Positions 1 through 6,559 of a stretch of DNA of 7,132 nt are shown piece by piece; position 1 is the stretch's first letter, and every line of letters begins with the position of its first letter. The stretch is from TMED26 sp002694075 (GTDB lineage: Bacteria > Pseudomonadota > Alphaproteobacteria > Thalassobaculales > Thalassobaculaceae). A program made the translations under genes and the position numbers. The stretch lies in NCBI GenBank assembly GCA_036160575.1, contig JAYYDT010000116.1, positions 1 through 7,132 on the forward strand. The letters are read 5' to 3'. The notes beneath the pieces are model-generated. The model made no database searches and was not told the DNA's origin. It worked only from the letters and a program-made list of their open reading frames with translations.

Positions 1-552
1 AGCCCTTATATTTTTTTAATCATTTCATTACTTCCACAATGTCTATTTATCCCATTATCCTTCCCAAAACGTTATTTGACTTCGGCGATAGGTTGGGTGT
101 CGGCCGCGATCTTAACGGGGTCATGCGCCGGTGACCTGGCAAGTGGGCCGGATTTTTCCCCGAGTTAGCGCGGCTTGTGCCCGCGACGATTGATTTGTTG
201 GTGCGGGCCGATTTATGGGCCGGACAATGAAGCGCGCGCGCAATTACCTGCGCTTCTGGAAATCATACAAGACTGACGGAGTTCTGAGACTTTCCGAGTC
301 AAAATTGACACTTGTCCAAGCTTTTCCCCATTAATTATCGGACCGTCGAGGGCTCGATATAACTTCTAGATATAAATGTGATGCGGCGGCGAAAAGTGGT
401 GAGTCTAAAAGCTTCACAAAAAATACTCTTCTTCAGTTTTTCCAAACCGACCCGTGCCGAGCGGTTCGCCCGGCATGTCATAGGCCAGGTGGCTGTCACC
501 CCGCGCCTGAACGGGTTGATTGACCCGCGGAGCGCGAGTGAAAAAATGTTAA
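1..552. other. Gene-poor, low-GC flank without a convincing gene
   Basis: I see no defensible gene here. The first 75 bases are very AT-rich and the rest is mixed. Visible details are a (GC)5 alternating tract at 232-241, a small inverted repeat (TCGAG-GG-CTCGA) at 346-357, a TTGACA hexamer at 305-310 without a good partner -10 element, and a guaA-tail-like segment at 454-509. A 35-codon plus-strand frame (228-335) and a 63-codon plus-strand frame (378-569) exist, but neither has a recognisable domain or ribosome binding site. The stretch is best read as intergenic or degraded DNA, possibly part of an old insertion. Confidence 0.5.
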
Positions 553-569
553 CTATGATTCCCGCTTAA
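378..569 (+). CDS. Doubtful 63-aa hypothetical ORF
   Basis: This is a short open frame starting GTG-ATG (378/381) and ending TAA at 567-569. Its last 17 bases overlap the 3' end of the methyltransferase gene on the other strand. The product is basic and Arg/Lys-rich, with no domain, signal peptide or membrane segment that I recognise, and no Shine-Dalgarno precedes it. Its central part (about residues 25-45) resembles the translation of the strand opposite the guaA 3' end, because the DNA at 454-509 resembles 1508-1563. That argues the frame is a by-product of a guaA-tail remnant rather than a real gene. The minus strand here is also open from 548 down to a stop at 416-414, without a start codon. 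It is listed only for completeness. Confidence 0.13.
   Translation: MMRRRKVVSLKASQKILFFSFSKPTRAERFARHVIGQVAVTPRLNGLIDPRSASEKMLTMIPA
454..509 (-). repeat. Diverged direct copy of the guaA 3' end
   Basis: Laid against 1508-1563 with no gaps, 41 of 56 positions match by hand count, including the exact 10-mer ATGTCATAGG (475-484 and 1529-1538). The orientation is the same, and the offset between copies is 1054 bases. After 509 a 5-base insertion is followed by another shared GTTGAT. In the guaA reading frame on the minus strand the segment reads like a decayed version of the conserved GuaA tail: the YD pair, one Pro and the Gly-Thr pair are kept. Most differences change the amino acid, so nothing suggests selection on it as coding sequence. 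It could be a far-end attachment-site copy left by an island inserted at the guaA 3' end, or a partial duplication. The last five guaA codons align poorly, which weakens the attachment-site reading. Confidence 0.5.
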
Positions 570-1228
570 AGACATAGAAGTCTGAAAAAGAGGTGTTCTC
601 GATGTCGTTTGGGTCATATGGGAATTGGTTTTCGACAGTGCGAAACAAAGAAAAATCCTGTGTGTTTTCGTGTACCCAGTTTGTTAATTTACAGTGTTTG
701 ACATGCCGCGACTTTCTAAATCTGGCTTCATGATTTGAAGAATAGATTATTACAAATCGTTCAGCGGATGAGAAAAGTTTGGACATGTAGCCCTGGTACA
801 CTTCTTCTTCCACAAGATGGAATAGGACATCGAGCGACAGGGTCAATTCAGCCGTTTGATCCCCAAAATCGCGGGTTAAAAGAAATTTTTTTTCGCGGGT
901 CTTTATCAAACTTTTTTCTACATATTTCGACCGCTTTTTCCGAGATATCGATACCCAAATATTCTGGATAGTCGGCCAAAGACAACTGGTGCCCATCCCC
1001 GCACCCCCATTCGATGACGGAGCGAATATCCCATTCCAACACAAACGCGTTGAGCACATTTGCCTTAAATTGGCCCAGTCGCCCGTAGCTGCCGGCGCCC
1101 GAATTCCCGCCCTGATGGTATCGGTCCTCCCAATACTTTCGACTTTCGAAGCACGGCGAAAAGAATTTTTGTAAAGAGCGGCGCGCTCTGACATGCAGAC
1201 GGTTATCCCGAGACTTAAAACTACTCAT
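553..1228 (-). pseudogene. Class I SAM-dependent methyltransferase, frameshifted
   Basis: Two minus-strand frames join into one protein of about 224 aa if a single A is dropped from the A8 run at 893-886. The first frame (ATG at 1228-1226) gives the N-terminal 114 or so residues, and the second carries on to the TAG at 555-553. The merged protein has an N-terminal YW(E)xRY region with a GGNSGAGSYGRL motif (about 40-51), SAM-binding motif I as VIEWGCGDGHQL (71-82), the acidic motif GIDIS (92-96), then LSLDVLFHLVE and VIIYSSN typical of the Rossmann methyltransferase core. The fold is clear but the substrate is not. Relatives that I recall are small-molecule or glycan-associated methyltransferases. 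No strong Shine-Dalgarno precedes the ATG. GC is much lower than in guaA, suggesting transfer. As written the first frame ends at a TGA at 850-848 and lacks the second half of the fold, so the product should be inactive unless slippage or phase switching restores it. A sequencing error is also possible. Confidence 0.82.
886..893 (-). repeat. A8 homopolymer at the methyltransferase frameshift
   Basis: This is a run of eight T on the plus strand, A8 in the coding strand. Seven A (or ten) would join the two halves of the methyltransferase in one frame, reading Pro-Arg-Lys-Lys-Phe-Leu across the junction. A ribosomal -1 slip would meet a TAA about 10 bases further on, so only a +1 (or -2) change restores the protein. 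The tract is long enough to be prone to replication or transcriptional slippage. Confidence 0.85.
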
Positions 1229-1277
1229 GGCAGTGCTTTGAGCCTTGATCCGTGCGATCTATCATAGTTTGTAAGGC

Positions 1278-1302
1278 GCCATAGGGCGCTGTATGGCTTT
1301 TT
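1278..1302 (+). terminator. Plus-strand terminator-like hairpin without an upstream gene
   Basis: A perfect 6-bp stem, GCCATA (1278-1283) and TATGGC (1292-1297), encloses an 8-base loop and is followed directly by TTTTT (1298-1302). This is the form of an intrinsic terminator reading rightward. No plus-strand gene lies upstream of it in the window, so it may be a relic or a chance structure. An alternative fold, GCGCC-ATAG-GGCGC (1276-1289 region), competes with it. Confidence 0.35.
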
Positions 1303-1393
1303 GAGCTAACAAGCTCGTCGCACCTGACCTGTTTTCATGGGGCACTCGGTCGCCGCTCAAATTCACGCGGTAGGAAGCGTGCGGTCGAGGTTC

Positions 1394-1413
1394 ATGCCCT
1401 CAACGCAGGGCAT
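1394..1413. other. 7-bp perfect hairpin downstream of guaA
   Basis: ATGCCCT (1394-1400) and AGGGCAT (1407-1413) form a perfect inverted repeat around a 6-base loop, about 80 bases beyond the guaA stop codon. Neither strand has a clean T-run immediately after it; the plus-strand side is followed by loosely T-rich sequence. It could stabilise the guaA mRNA 3' end or aid a factor-dependent stop. Nothing in the sequence decides between these. Confidence 0.35.
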
Positions 1414-1491
1414 ATTCCACCTTTGGTTTATTTTGTAAAGTGTTTAAATCCGAAATGGACTTTTCGCCGGGAGGCTCACCCTAAAACCACG

Positions 1492-3039
1492 TCATTCCCA
1501 CTCAATCGTGCCGGGCGGTTTGCTGGTGATGTCATAGGTCACCCGGTTGATACCGCGCACCTGGTTGATGATGCGGGTCGCCACCCGCCCCAGGAAGTCA
1601 TGGTCGAAGGGAAAATAATCGGCCGTCATGCCGTCGGTCGAGGTGACCGCGCGCAGGGCGCAGGCATAGTCATAGGTGCGCGCGTCGCCCATCACCCCGA
1701 CGGTGCGCACCGGCAACAGCACCGCGAAGGCTTGCCAGATCGTGTCATAGAGACCGGCGGCGCGGATTTCCTCCAAATAAATCGCGTCGGCCTTGCGCAG
1801 GATATCGAGTTTTTCCGCCGTGATCGCGCCCGGCACCCGGATCGCCAAGCCCGGCCCAGGAAACGGGTGGCGGCCGACCAAGCTTTCCGGCAGGCCAAGT
1901 TCACGGCCCAAATCCCGCACCTCGTCCTTGAACAATTCGCGCAAAGGCTCGACCAGGTCGAGGTTCATGCGCGCCGGCAAGCCGCCGACATTGTGGTGGG
2001 ATTTGATGGTCACACTGGGCCCGCCGGTGAAGGACACGCTCTCGATCACATCGGGATAGAGCGTGCCTTGGGCGAGGAACCGGGCGCCGTCGATTTTGCG
2101 GGCCTCGGCCTCGAACACGTCGATAAAGGTCGCGCCGATGATTTTGCGCTTGGCCTCCGGGTCGTCGACCCCGTCCAACCGGCCAAGGAACAGCTCGCTG
2201 GCGTCGTGGTGGATCAGCGGAATGTTGTAATGGCCGCCAAACAGGCGCACGACCTCCTCGGCCTCGCCCTGGCGCAGCAAGCCGTGATCGACGAAGACAC
2301 AGGTCAATTGGTCGCCGATCGCCTCGTGGATCAGGACCGCCGCCACCGAACTGTCGACGCCGCCGGAGAGGCCGCAGATCACCTGGCCGTCGCCGACCTG
2401 GGCGCGGATCGCGGCGACCGCCGTCTCACGAAAGGCGGCCATCGACCAATCGCCGTCGCAGCCGGCGATGTCGCGCACGAAACGGCGCAGCAATTGGCCG
2501 CCGGCCGGGGTGTGCACCACTTCGGGATGGAACATGAAGCCATAATACCGGCGCGCCTCGTCGACAATCGCGGCGAAGGGCGCGCCCTCGCTGGTGGCGA
2601 CCACCGAAAAGCCATCGGGTGCGCGGATCACTCGGTCGCCATGGCTCATCCACACTTGCTCGCGGCCGCCAACCTTCCAGATCCCGTCGAAAACACGGCT
2701 GTCGCCGGTAACCTCGACGAAGGCACGGCCGAATTCACGATGCTCGGCGCTCTCGACCTCCCCACCCAGATATTCGACCATCGCCATTTGACCATAGCAG
2801 ATGCCAAGCACGGGCACACCGCTGTCAAACACCACCGCCGGCGCGCGCGGGGTATCGGCGGCGGTGATGGTGGCCGGTCCGCCGGACAGAATAATGCCCC
2901 GCGCGTCAAAATCGGCGATCCGTCCCGGCGCCGTGTTGAACGGCATAATCTCGCAATAAACGCCAGCTTCGCGCACCCGGCGGGCGATCAACTGGGTCAC
3001 TTGACTGCCGAAATCCAGGATCAAAATCCGGTCGGTCAT
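1492..3039 (-). CDS. guaA: GMP synthase (glutamine-hydrolysing)
   Basis: GuaA converts XMP to GMP using ATP and the ammonia released from glutamine, the last step of GMP synthesis in the cytoplasm. The 515-aa product is of normal length. Residues 4-190 are the class I glutamine amidotransferase domain, with the nucleophile Cys81 in GICYGQM and the partners His171 and Glu173 in HPEVVHT. The ATP pyrophosphatase domain follows, with the P-loop GLSGGVDSS at 223-231. The dimerisation domain includes KSHHNVGGLP (346-355) and HPFPGPGLAIR (391-401), and the protein ends in the conserved VTYDITSKPPGTIEWE tail. I chose the ATG at 3039-3037 because MTDRILILDFGSQ is the family start and a GGAGG sits 4 bases upstream (3048-3044), inside the end of the acetyltransferase gene. 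Its ATG overlaps that gene's TGA as ATGA, which suggests translational coupling. All catalytic residues are intact. The 3' end is also the site resembled by the repeat at 454-509. Confidence 0.98.
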   Translation of the reverse strand: MTDRILILDFGSQVTQLIARRVREAGVYCEIMPFNTAPGRIADFDARGIILSGGPATITAADTPRAPAVVFDSGVPVLGICYGQMAMVEYLGGEVESAEHREFGRAFVEVTGDSRVFDGIWKVGGREQVWMSHGDRVIRAPDGFSVVATSEGAPFAAIVDEARRYYGFMFHPEVVHTPAGGQLLRRFVRDIAGCDGDWSMAAFRETAVAAIRAQVGDGQVICGLSGGVDSSVAAVLIHEAIGDQLTCVFVDHGLLRQGEAEEVVRLFGGHYNIPLIHHDASELFLGRLDGVDDPEAKRKIIGATFIDVFEAEARKIDGARFLAQGTLYPDVIESVSFTGGPSVTIKSHHNVGGLPARMNLDLVEPLRELFKDEVRDLGRELGLPESLVGRHPFPGPGLAIRVPGAITAEKLDILRKADAIYLEEIRAAGLYDTIWQAFAVLLPVRTVGVMGDARTYDYACALRAVTSTDGMTADYFPFDHDFLGRVATRIINQVRGINRVTYDITSKPPGTIEWE

Positions 3040-3635
3040 GGGTCCTCCCGAGAACCGGTGAAAGGAAAGGCGCCGGCCGCTCGCAGACGGCGGTCGAGGG
3101 CGGCGTCCAGCCGCCTCTGAAACCCGTCGAGGGACGGCCATTCAAACCATAGATCAAGGGCCGGCGGTGGCAAAACCCGGCTCGCGCGGCGGTACCGGCG
3201 GGCGCCTTCAAAACGCTCAAAAAACGCTTGGCCGGCCTGGCTTGCGGTGGGCACAGCCGCCCGCAAACACAGCCCGGCGGTGGTATCAAATCGCGCCAAC
3301 AACAGCAGGAACAGCGCACTGCCGACCCCCGCGTCCTGATACATCGGATCGACCGCCAACCCTTCGATGACCAGCGCCGGCGGGCCATCGCCGCGGCCGG
3401 GCCGCCGGCGGCCGTGGCAGCCGCCAATGACGCGCCGGCGGGCACTGGCCAGGACACAGGCGCTGTCCGCGACGCCGCCGGCGGCCCGTTCCCAGCGGCG
3501 CGCGCCGGCTCTCAAGACCGCCTGGCCCGGAACCGGCCCGGAAACGGCGAGCGCATCCAACAAAGCAGTCCGCGCCACCGCCGCCAAGGCGCCAGCATCG
3601 GCGGCCGTGGCCGCACGGTAGGTGACCTCAGCCAT
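3036..3635 (-). CDS. GNAT-fold N-acetyltransferase, substrate unknown
   Basis: This 199-aa protein has the core of the GCN5-related acetyltransferase family, which moves an acetyl group from acetyl-CoA to an amine. The best evidence is motif A: a beta strand ALVIEGLAVDP (87-97) followed by YQDAGVGSALF (99-109), where the Q-x-x-G-x-G pattern binds the CoA pyrophosphate. A later AFFERFEGARR (137-147) matches the usual fourth helix with its F-x-R/K-x-G-A/G pattern. The N-terminal TYRAATAADAGALAAV (5-20) is the typical GNAT opening. A Gly/Arg-rich loop at 72-86 is unusual. The ATG at 3635-3633 is chosen because the family pattern begins there. It overlaps the rsmB end by 8 nt and has only a weak Shine-Dalgarno-like AGG, so translation probably depends on termination of rsmB. 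Its own stop overlaps the guaA start (ATGA). The substrate could be a protein N-terminus, a lysine or a small molecule; the sequence does not say. Confidence 0.85.
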   Translation of the reverse strand: MAEVTYRAATAADAGALAAVARTALLDALAVSGPVPGQAVLRAGARRWERAAGGVADSACVLASARRRVIGGCHGRRRPGRGDGPPALVIEGLAVDPMYQDAGVGSALFLLLLARFDTTAGLCLRAAVPTASQAGQAFFERFEGARRYRRASRVLPPPALDLWFEWPSLDGFQRRLDAALDRRLRAAGAFPFTGSREDP

Positions 3636-4977
3636 CGCCGGCAGCCTGCGCGTTGGCCAGGGTGTCGGCTTCGCGGCGTTCCAGAACCGCGACGAAAAAG
3701 CCATCCGTGCCATGCCGGTCGGGTCGCAGGTGCAGGACCGGCCCGCTCACCGGGCAAGGCACCCCTTCGGCGCCCAAGGTTTCCGTCCAGACCGCCGGCA
3801 TCGGCATCAAAGCGAAATCGGCGTGGCCCGCCTGAAAGGCGGCGACCACGTCCTCGTTTTCGGTCCGCAAAACCGAACAGGTCACATAGACCAAGCGGCC
3901 ACCGGGCTTCACCAAGCGCGCGGCGGCGGCCAGGATGGCGTTCTGCAATTCACAGATCTCGGCGACCTCATCCGGCCCGTAGCGCCAACGCGCGTCCGGA
4001 TTGCGCCGCCAGGTTCCGGTCCCGCTGCACGGCGCGTCGACCAATACGCGGTCGAATTTGCCCTTGGCCCGCTTCAGGCTACGGTCGCGCTCATGGGCGA
4101 TGTGGCGGGGCTCGATATTGTCGTGGCCGGCGCGTTTCAACCGTTGGCCAAGGCGTTTAAGGCGCGCCGCCGAGGTGTCGAGGGCGAGAATTCGGCCGCG
4201 GTTGCCCATGCTGGCGGCCATTGCCAAGGATTTGCCGCCGGCGCCGGCGCAAAAATCGCAAATTTGCATCCCCGGCCGGGCGCCAACCAAAGCGGCGGCC
4301 ACCTGGCTGCCCTCGTCCTGAACCTCAAAATGGCCGTCTTTAAAAGCCGGCAAGCCGTCGATGGGGCGGCGTTCGCGGACACGCAGCCCATATGGCGACA
4401 GAGGCGTTGGTTCGGCCGTCATTCCCTGATCGGCGAGCACGGCGCGGAGCGCCGCGCGGTCGGCGCGCGCGGGGTTGATCCGTAGGTCCATGGCCGCGCT
4501 TTCGGTCATTGCGGCCAGCAAGGGCGCCGCCCCGGCGCCCAGATCTTCTTCGAGACAAGCCACCATCCAGGCCGGCGCCTCTAAGCGCACATGCGCCGGT
4601 GCCGCCGTCATCGCCGGAGGTGCCGCCGCCAATGCCGCGACCATGTCCGCTTCCAAATGGCTGAGGGCCGGCGGTCCGTGGCGGTCGGTGCCGATTTGGG
4701 CGAGCACGGCGGTGTCGCCCTCAAGCGCGACACTGGCCAACACCCGGCCGCGCGCGTCCAGGGGAATCGCCGCCGCTTTTTGGGTGATCATCCAATCCAA
4801 GCGGGTGCGTTGGCGCAGCACCGCGTAGACTCGGCCGCTAATGGCATGGCGGTCCTTGGCGCCAATATAACGGCGCCCCCGCAAAAACGCGTTCAGCACC
4901 CGGTCGGCCGGCCGCCGGTCGCCGTCAATCGCCACCAAAGCTTCAATCGCCGCCGCCAAGCGGGCCGCCGGTGTCAC
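3628..4977 (-). CDS. rsmB: RsmB/NOP2/Sun-family rRNA (cytosine-C5)-methyltransferase
   Basis: RsmB methylates C5 of a cytosine in 16S rRNA (C967 in E. coli) using SAM. The 449-aa product is close to the usual length. Residues 1-130 resemble the N-terminal helical, NusB-like RNA-binding part. QDEGSQ (220-225) and DFCAGAGGKSL (241-251) form the SAM site. APCSGTGT (315-322) carries the release cysteine Cys317, and TCS (366-368) carries the nucleophile Cys367. All family hallmarks are intact. The start is taken as GTG at 4977-4975: the protein then begins with the TPAARLAAAIE pattern of this family, a GAGG lies 6 bases upstream, and the gene starts 16 bases after the guaB stop. A longer reading from an ATG at 5211 would run through guaB and is rejected. 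The exact target base in this organism is inferred from the family, and a paralogous RNA target is possible. Confidence 0.9.
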   Translation of the reverse strand: MTPAARLAAAIEALVAIDGDRRPADRVLNAFLRGRRYIGAKDRHAISGRVYAVLRQRTRLDWMITQKAAAIPLDARGRVLASVALEGDTAVLAQIGTDRHGPPALSHLEADMVAALAAAPPAMTAAPAHVRLEAPAWMVACLEEDLGAGAAPLLAAMTESAAMDLRINPARADRAALRAVLADQGMTAEPTPLSPYGLRVRERRPIDGLPAFKDGHFEVQDEGSQVAAALVGARPGMQICDFCAGAGGKSLAMAASMGNRGRILALDTSAARLKRLGQRLKRAGHDNIEPRHIAHERDRSLKRAKGKFDRVLVDAPCSGTGTWRRNPDARWRYGPDEVAEICELQNAILAAAARLVKPGGRLVYVTCSVLRTENEDVVAAFQAGHADFALMPMPAVWTETLGAEGVPCPVSGPVLHLRPDRHGTDGFFVAVLERREADTLANAQAAGDG

Positions 4978-4983
4978 TTGTCG

Positions 4984-4987
4984 CCTC
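4984..4987 (-). promoter_or_regulatory. Shine-Dalgarno that fixes the rsmB GTG start
   Basis: GAGG on the minus strand sits 6 bases before the GTG at 4977-4975 and begins within 10 bases of the guaB stop (4996-4994). No ATG in this frame lies near the guaB-rsmB junction; the ATG codons further upstream all fall inside guaB. The site therefore supports GTG as the start. Confidence 0.65.
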
Positions 4988-4993
4988 GCCCGC

Positions 4994-6454
4994 TCACATA
5001 TTCGGGCGATAATTGGGCGCCTCGCGGGTAATCGCCACATCATGAACATGGCTTTCACGCAAGCCGGCGTTGGAAATGCGCAAAAATCGGCAATTGGTTT
5101 GCATCTCGGCGATGGTGCGGTTGCCGGTGTAGCCCATCGCCGCCCGTAAGCCGCCGACCAATTGATGGATGACGGCACCGACCGGCCCCTTGTAGGGCAC
5201 TTGGCCCTCAATACCCTCGGGCACCAGCTTTAGGTTGTCGGAGATTTCCGCCTGGAAATAGCGGTCGGCGGAACCGCGCGCCATCGCCCCCAGCGAGCCC
5301 ATCCCGCGATAGGCTTTATAGGACCGACCTTGGTGCAGAAACACCTCGCCCGGGCTTTCATCGGTTCCGGCCAGAAGCGAGCCAATCATCGCGCAATCGG
5401 CGCCGGCGGCAATCGCCTTGGCCAAATCGCCGGAATACTTCACCCCGCCGTCGGAGATCACCGGCACCCCGGCGGCCCGGCACACCGACACCGCGTCGGT
5501 CACCGCCGTGAGCTGCGGAATACCGACCCCGGCGACCATCCGGGTGGTGCAAATCGAACCCGGACCGATGCCAACCTTGACGGCGTCGGCGCCGGCGTCG
5601 ATTAGCGCCTTGGCACCGTCGGCTGTCGCCACATTGCCGGCGATGATTTGCGTCGAGTTGGAAAGTTTGCGGATTTCCGCGACCGCCGCCATCACACCCT
5701 CGGAATGGCCATGGGCGGTGTCGACGACGATGACATCGACTTCGGCGTCGAACAAGGCCTCGGCGCGGGCGACACCATCGCCGCCGGTGCCGGTCGCGGC
5801 AGCCACCCGCAGGCGACCTTGCGCGTCTTTACAGGCGTTGGGGAAAGTCCGCGCCTTCTCAATATCCTTCACCGTGATTAGCCCAACGCAGCGTTGCGCG
5901 TTGTCGACCACCACTAATTTCTCAATCCGATGCTGGTGCAGCAGGCGGCGGGCGCGCTCAGCGTCGACGTCCTCGGTCACGGTGACCACCCGTTTGGTCA
6001 TTAACTCCTTGACCGGTGTGCCCTCGTCGGTGGCGAAACGCACATCCCGGTTGGTCAGAATACCGGCCAGTTTTCCGGTCCGCCGACGCACAACCGGAAT
6101 GCCGGAGATATGGTAACGATGCATCAACTCATGCGCTTCGGCCAAAGTCTGGTCCGGGTGGATGGTCACCGGATTGACGACCATGCCGGCCTCAAATTTC
6201 TTTACATTGCGGACCTCGGCGGCCTGCGCCTCGATATCTAGATTTTTATGAATTACGCCGAGTCCGCCGGCCTGGGCCATGGCAATCGCCAAACGGCTTT
6301 CGGTGACCGTGTCCATGGCCGCCGAGATGAGCGGGATACCCAGGCTGATTTCGCGCGTCAGCCGCGTGCCGGTGTCGGCCTGGGCCGGCAGGACCGCCGA
6401 CCGGGCAGGCTCCAACAAGACGTCATCGAACGTGAGAGCTTCGCGAATTTGCAT
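4994..6454 (-). CDS. guaB: IMP dehydrogenase
   Basis: GuaB oxidises IMP to XMP with NAD, the rate-limiting step of guanine nucleotide synthesis; the enzyme works as a tetramer or octamer in the cytoplasm. The product is 486 aa, normal for bacteria. The N-terminal barrel begins LTFDDVLLEPARS (7-19). Two CBS domains fill about residues 92-200, and these usually bind adenine or guanine nucleotides for allosteric control. The barrel resumes with the active-site loop GIGPGSICTTR (295-305, catalytic Cys302), SDGGVKYSGD (334-343, IMP-binding Asp335), MIGSLLAGTDESPG (356-369), YRGMGS (382-387) and the flap Arg-Tyr pair at 398-399. The ATG at 6454-6452 has GGAGG 6 bases upstream and matches the family N-terminus; an upstream in-frame ATG at 6547 would add a 31-residue low-quality extension. 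It heads the guaB-rsmB-GNAT-guaA unit. All key residues are intact. Confidence 0.98.
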   Translation of the reverse strand: MQIREALTFDDVLLEPARSAVLPAQADTGTRLTREISLGIPLISAAMDTVTESRLAIAMAQAGGLGVIHKNLDIEAQAAEVRNVKKFEAGMVVNPVTIHPDQTLAEAHELMHRYHISGIPVVRRRTGKLAGILTNRDVRFATDEGTPVKELMTKRVVTVTEDVDAERARRLLHQHRIEKLVVVDNAQRCVGLITVKDIEKARTFPNACKDAQGRLRVAAATGTGGDGVARAEALFDAEVDVIVVDTAHGHSEGVMAAVAEIRKLSNSTQIIAGNVATADGAKALIDAGADAVKVGIGPGSICTTRMVAGVGIPQLTAVTDAVSVCRAAGVPVISDGGVKYSGDLAKAIAAGADCAMIGSLLAGTDESPGEVFLHQGRSYKAYRGMGSLGAMARGSADRYFQAEISDNLKLVPEGIEGQVPYKGPVGAVIHQLVGGLRAAMGYTGNRTIAEMQTNCRFLRISNAGLRESHVHDVAITREAPNYRPNM

Positions 6455-6456
6455 GG

Positions 6457-6480
6457 GGCGCCTCCGTGGTCGGTGGCGCC
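6457..6480 (-). promoter_or_regulatory. Hairpin in the guaB leader enclosing the Shine-Dalgarno
   Basis: On the guaB strand GGCGCCACC pairs with GGAGGCGCC (one A-A mismatch) around a 6-base loop. The Shine-Dalgarno GGAGG (6465-6461) lies in the 3' arm, 6 bases before the ATG. If the hairpin is transcribed whole it would hide the ribosome site. The predicted promoter puts the transcript start near the 5' arm, so start-site choice could decide whether the hairpin forms. Confidence 0.45.
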
Positions 6481-6482
6481 TG

Positions 6483-6510
6483 ACTATACAGCCCCGCCGG
6501 CGCAAGCCAA
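6483..6510 (-). promoter_or_regulatory. Predicted sigma70-type promoter for guaB
   Basis: On the minus strand TTGGCT (6510-6505) and TATAGT (6488-6483) are separated by 16 bases and lie just upstream of guaB. The -10 matches the consensus at most positions and the -35 at its TTG core. Transcription would begin around 6480-6476, leaving a leader of only about 25 bases. This is a prediction by pattern only. Confidence 0.45.
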
Positions 6511-6559
6511 GGGCGTTGTCGCAGGATTCCCAAGCTGGCCCCGGCAAGCCGCCGGCAGG

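Larger units (their letters stand above)
1229..1491. other. Spacer between the methyltransferase gene and guaA
   Basis: These 263 bases contain no gene. They hold a plus-strand terminator-like hairpin (1278-1302), a second small hairpin GAGCT-AACA-AGCTC (1303-1316), and a 7-bp hairpin at 1394-1413. Because guaA ends at 1492 and runs toward this spacer, its mRNA 3' end should lie here. However, no hairpin followed by a U-run is visible in the minus direction. The change from GC-rich guaA to lower-GC DNA takes place within this spacer. Confidence 0.55.

Noticed and set aside
228..335. 35-codon plus-strand frame starting ATG at 228
   Set aside because: It has no Shine-Dalgarno and no recognisable family, and a frame this short is expected by chance.
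305..337. TTGACA at 305-310 as a plus-strand promoter
   Set aside because: With a 17-18 base spacer the -10 would be CCATTA or CATTAA, a poor match, and there is no credible gene downstream.
886..893. Programmed -1 ribosomal frameshift at the A8 tract
   Set aside because: The -1 frame reaches a TAA within about 10 bases. Joining the two halves needs +1 or -2, so a classical -1 site does not fit.
1423..3120. 565-codon plus-strand open frame opposite guaA
   Set aside because: It lies wholly antisense to an intact guaA with every catalytic residue present. Long antisense frames are common in GC-rich genes with strong third-position GC. The translation shows no domain and is rich in His/Arg/Asp/Gly.
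3228..4485. Plus-strand open frames of 310 and 287 codons opposite the GNAT and rsmB genes
   Set aside because: They are antisense to two recognisable families and have low-complexity Arg/Pro/Ala composition without domains.
4978..5211. Longer rsmB reading from the ATG at 5211
   Set aside because: The extra 78 codons lie inside guaB and do not resemble the family. The GTG at 4977 has a Shine-Dalgarno and the family N-terminus.
6541..6555. GC hairpin CCGGC-AAGCC-GCCGG after the rlmE stop as a terminator
   Set aside because: The stem is only 5 bp and no T-run follows in the minus direction. Such GC-rich inverted repeats are frequent in this sequence.
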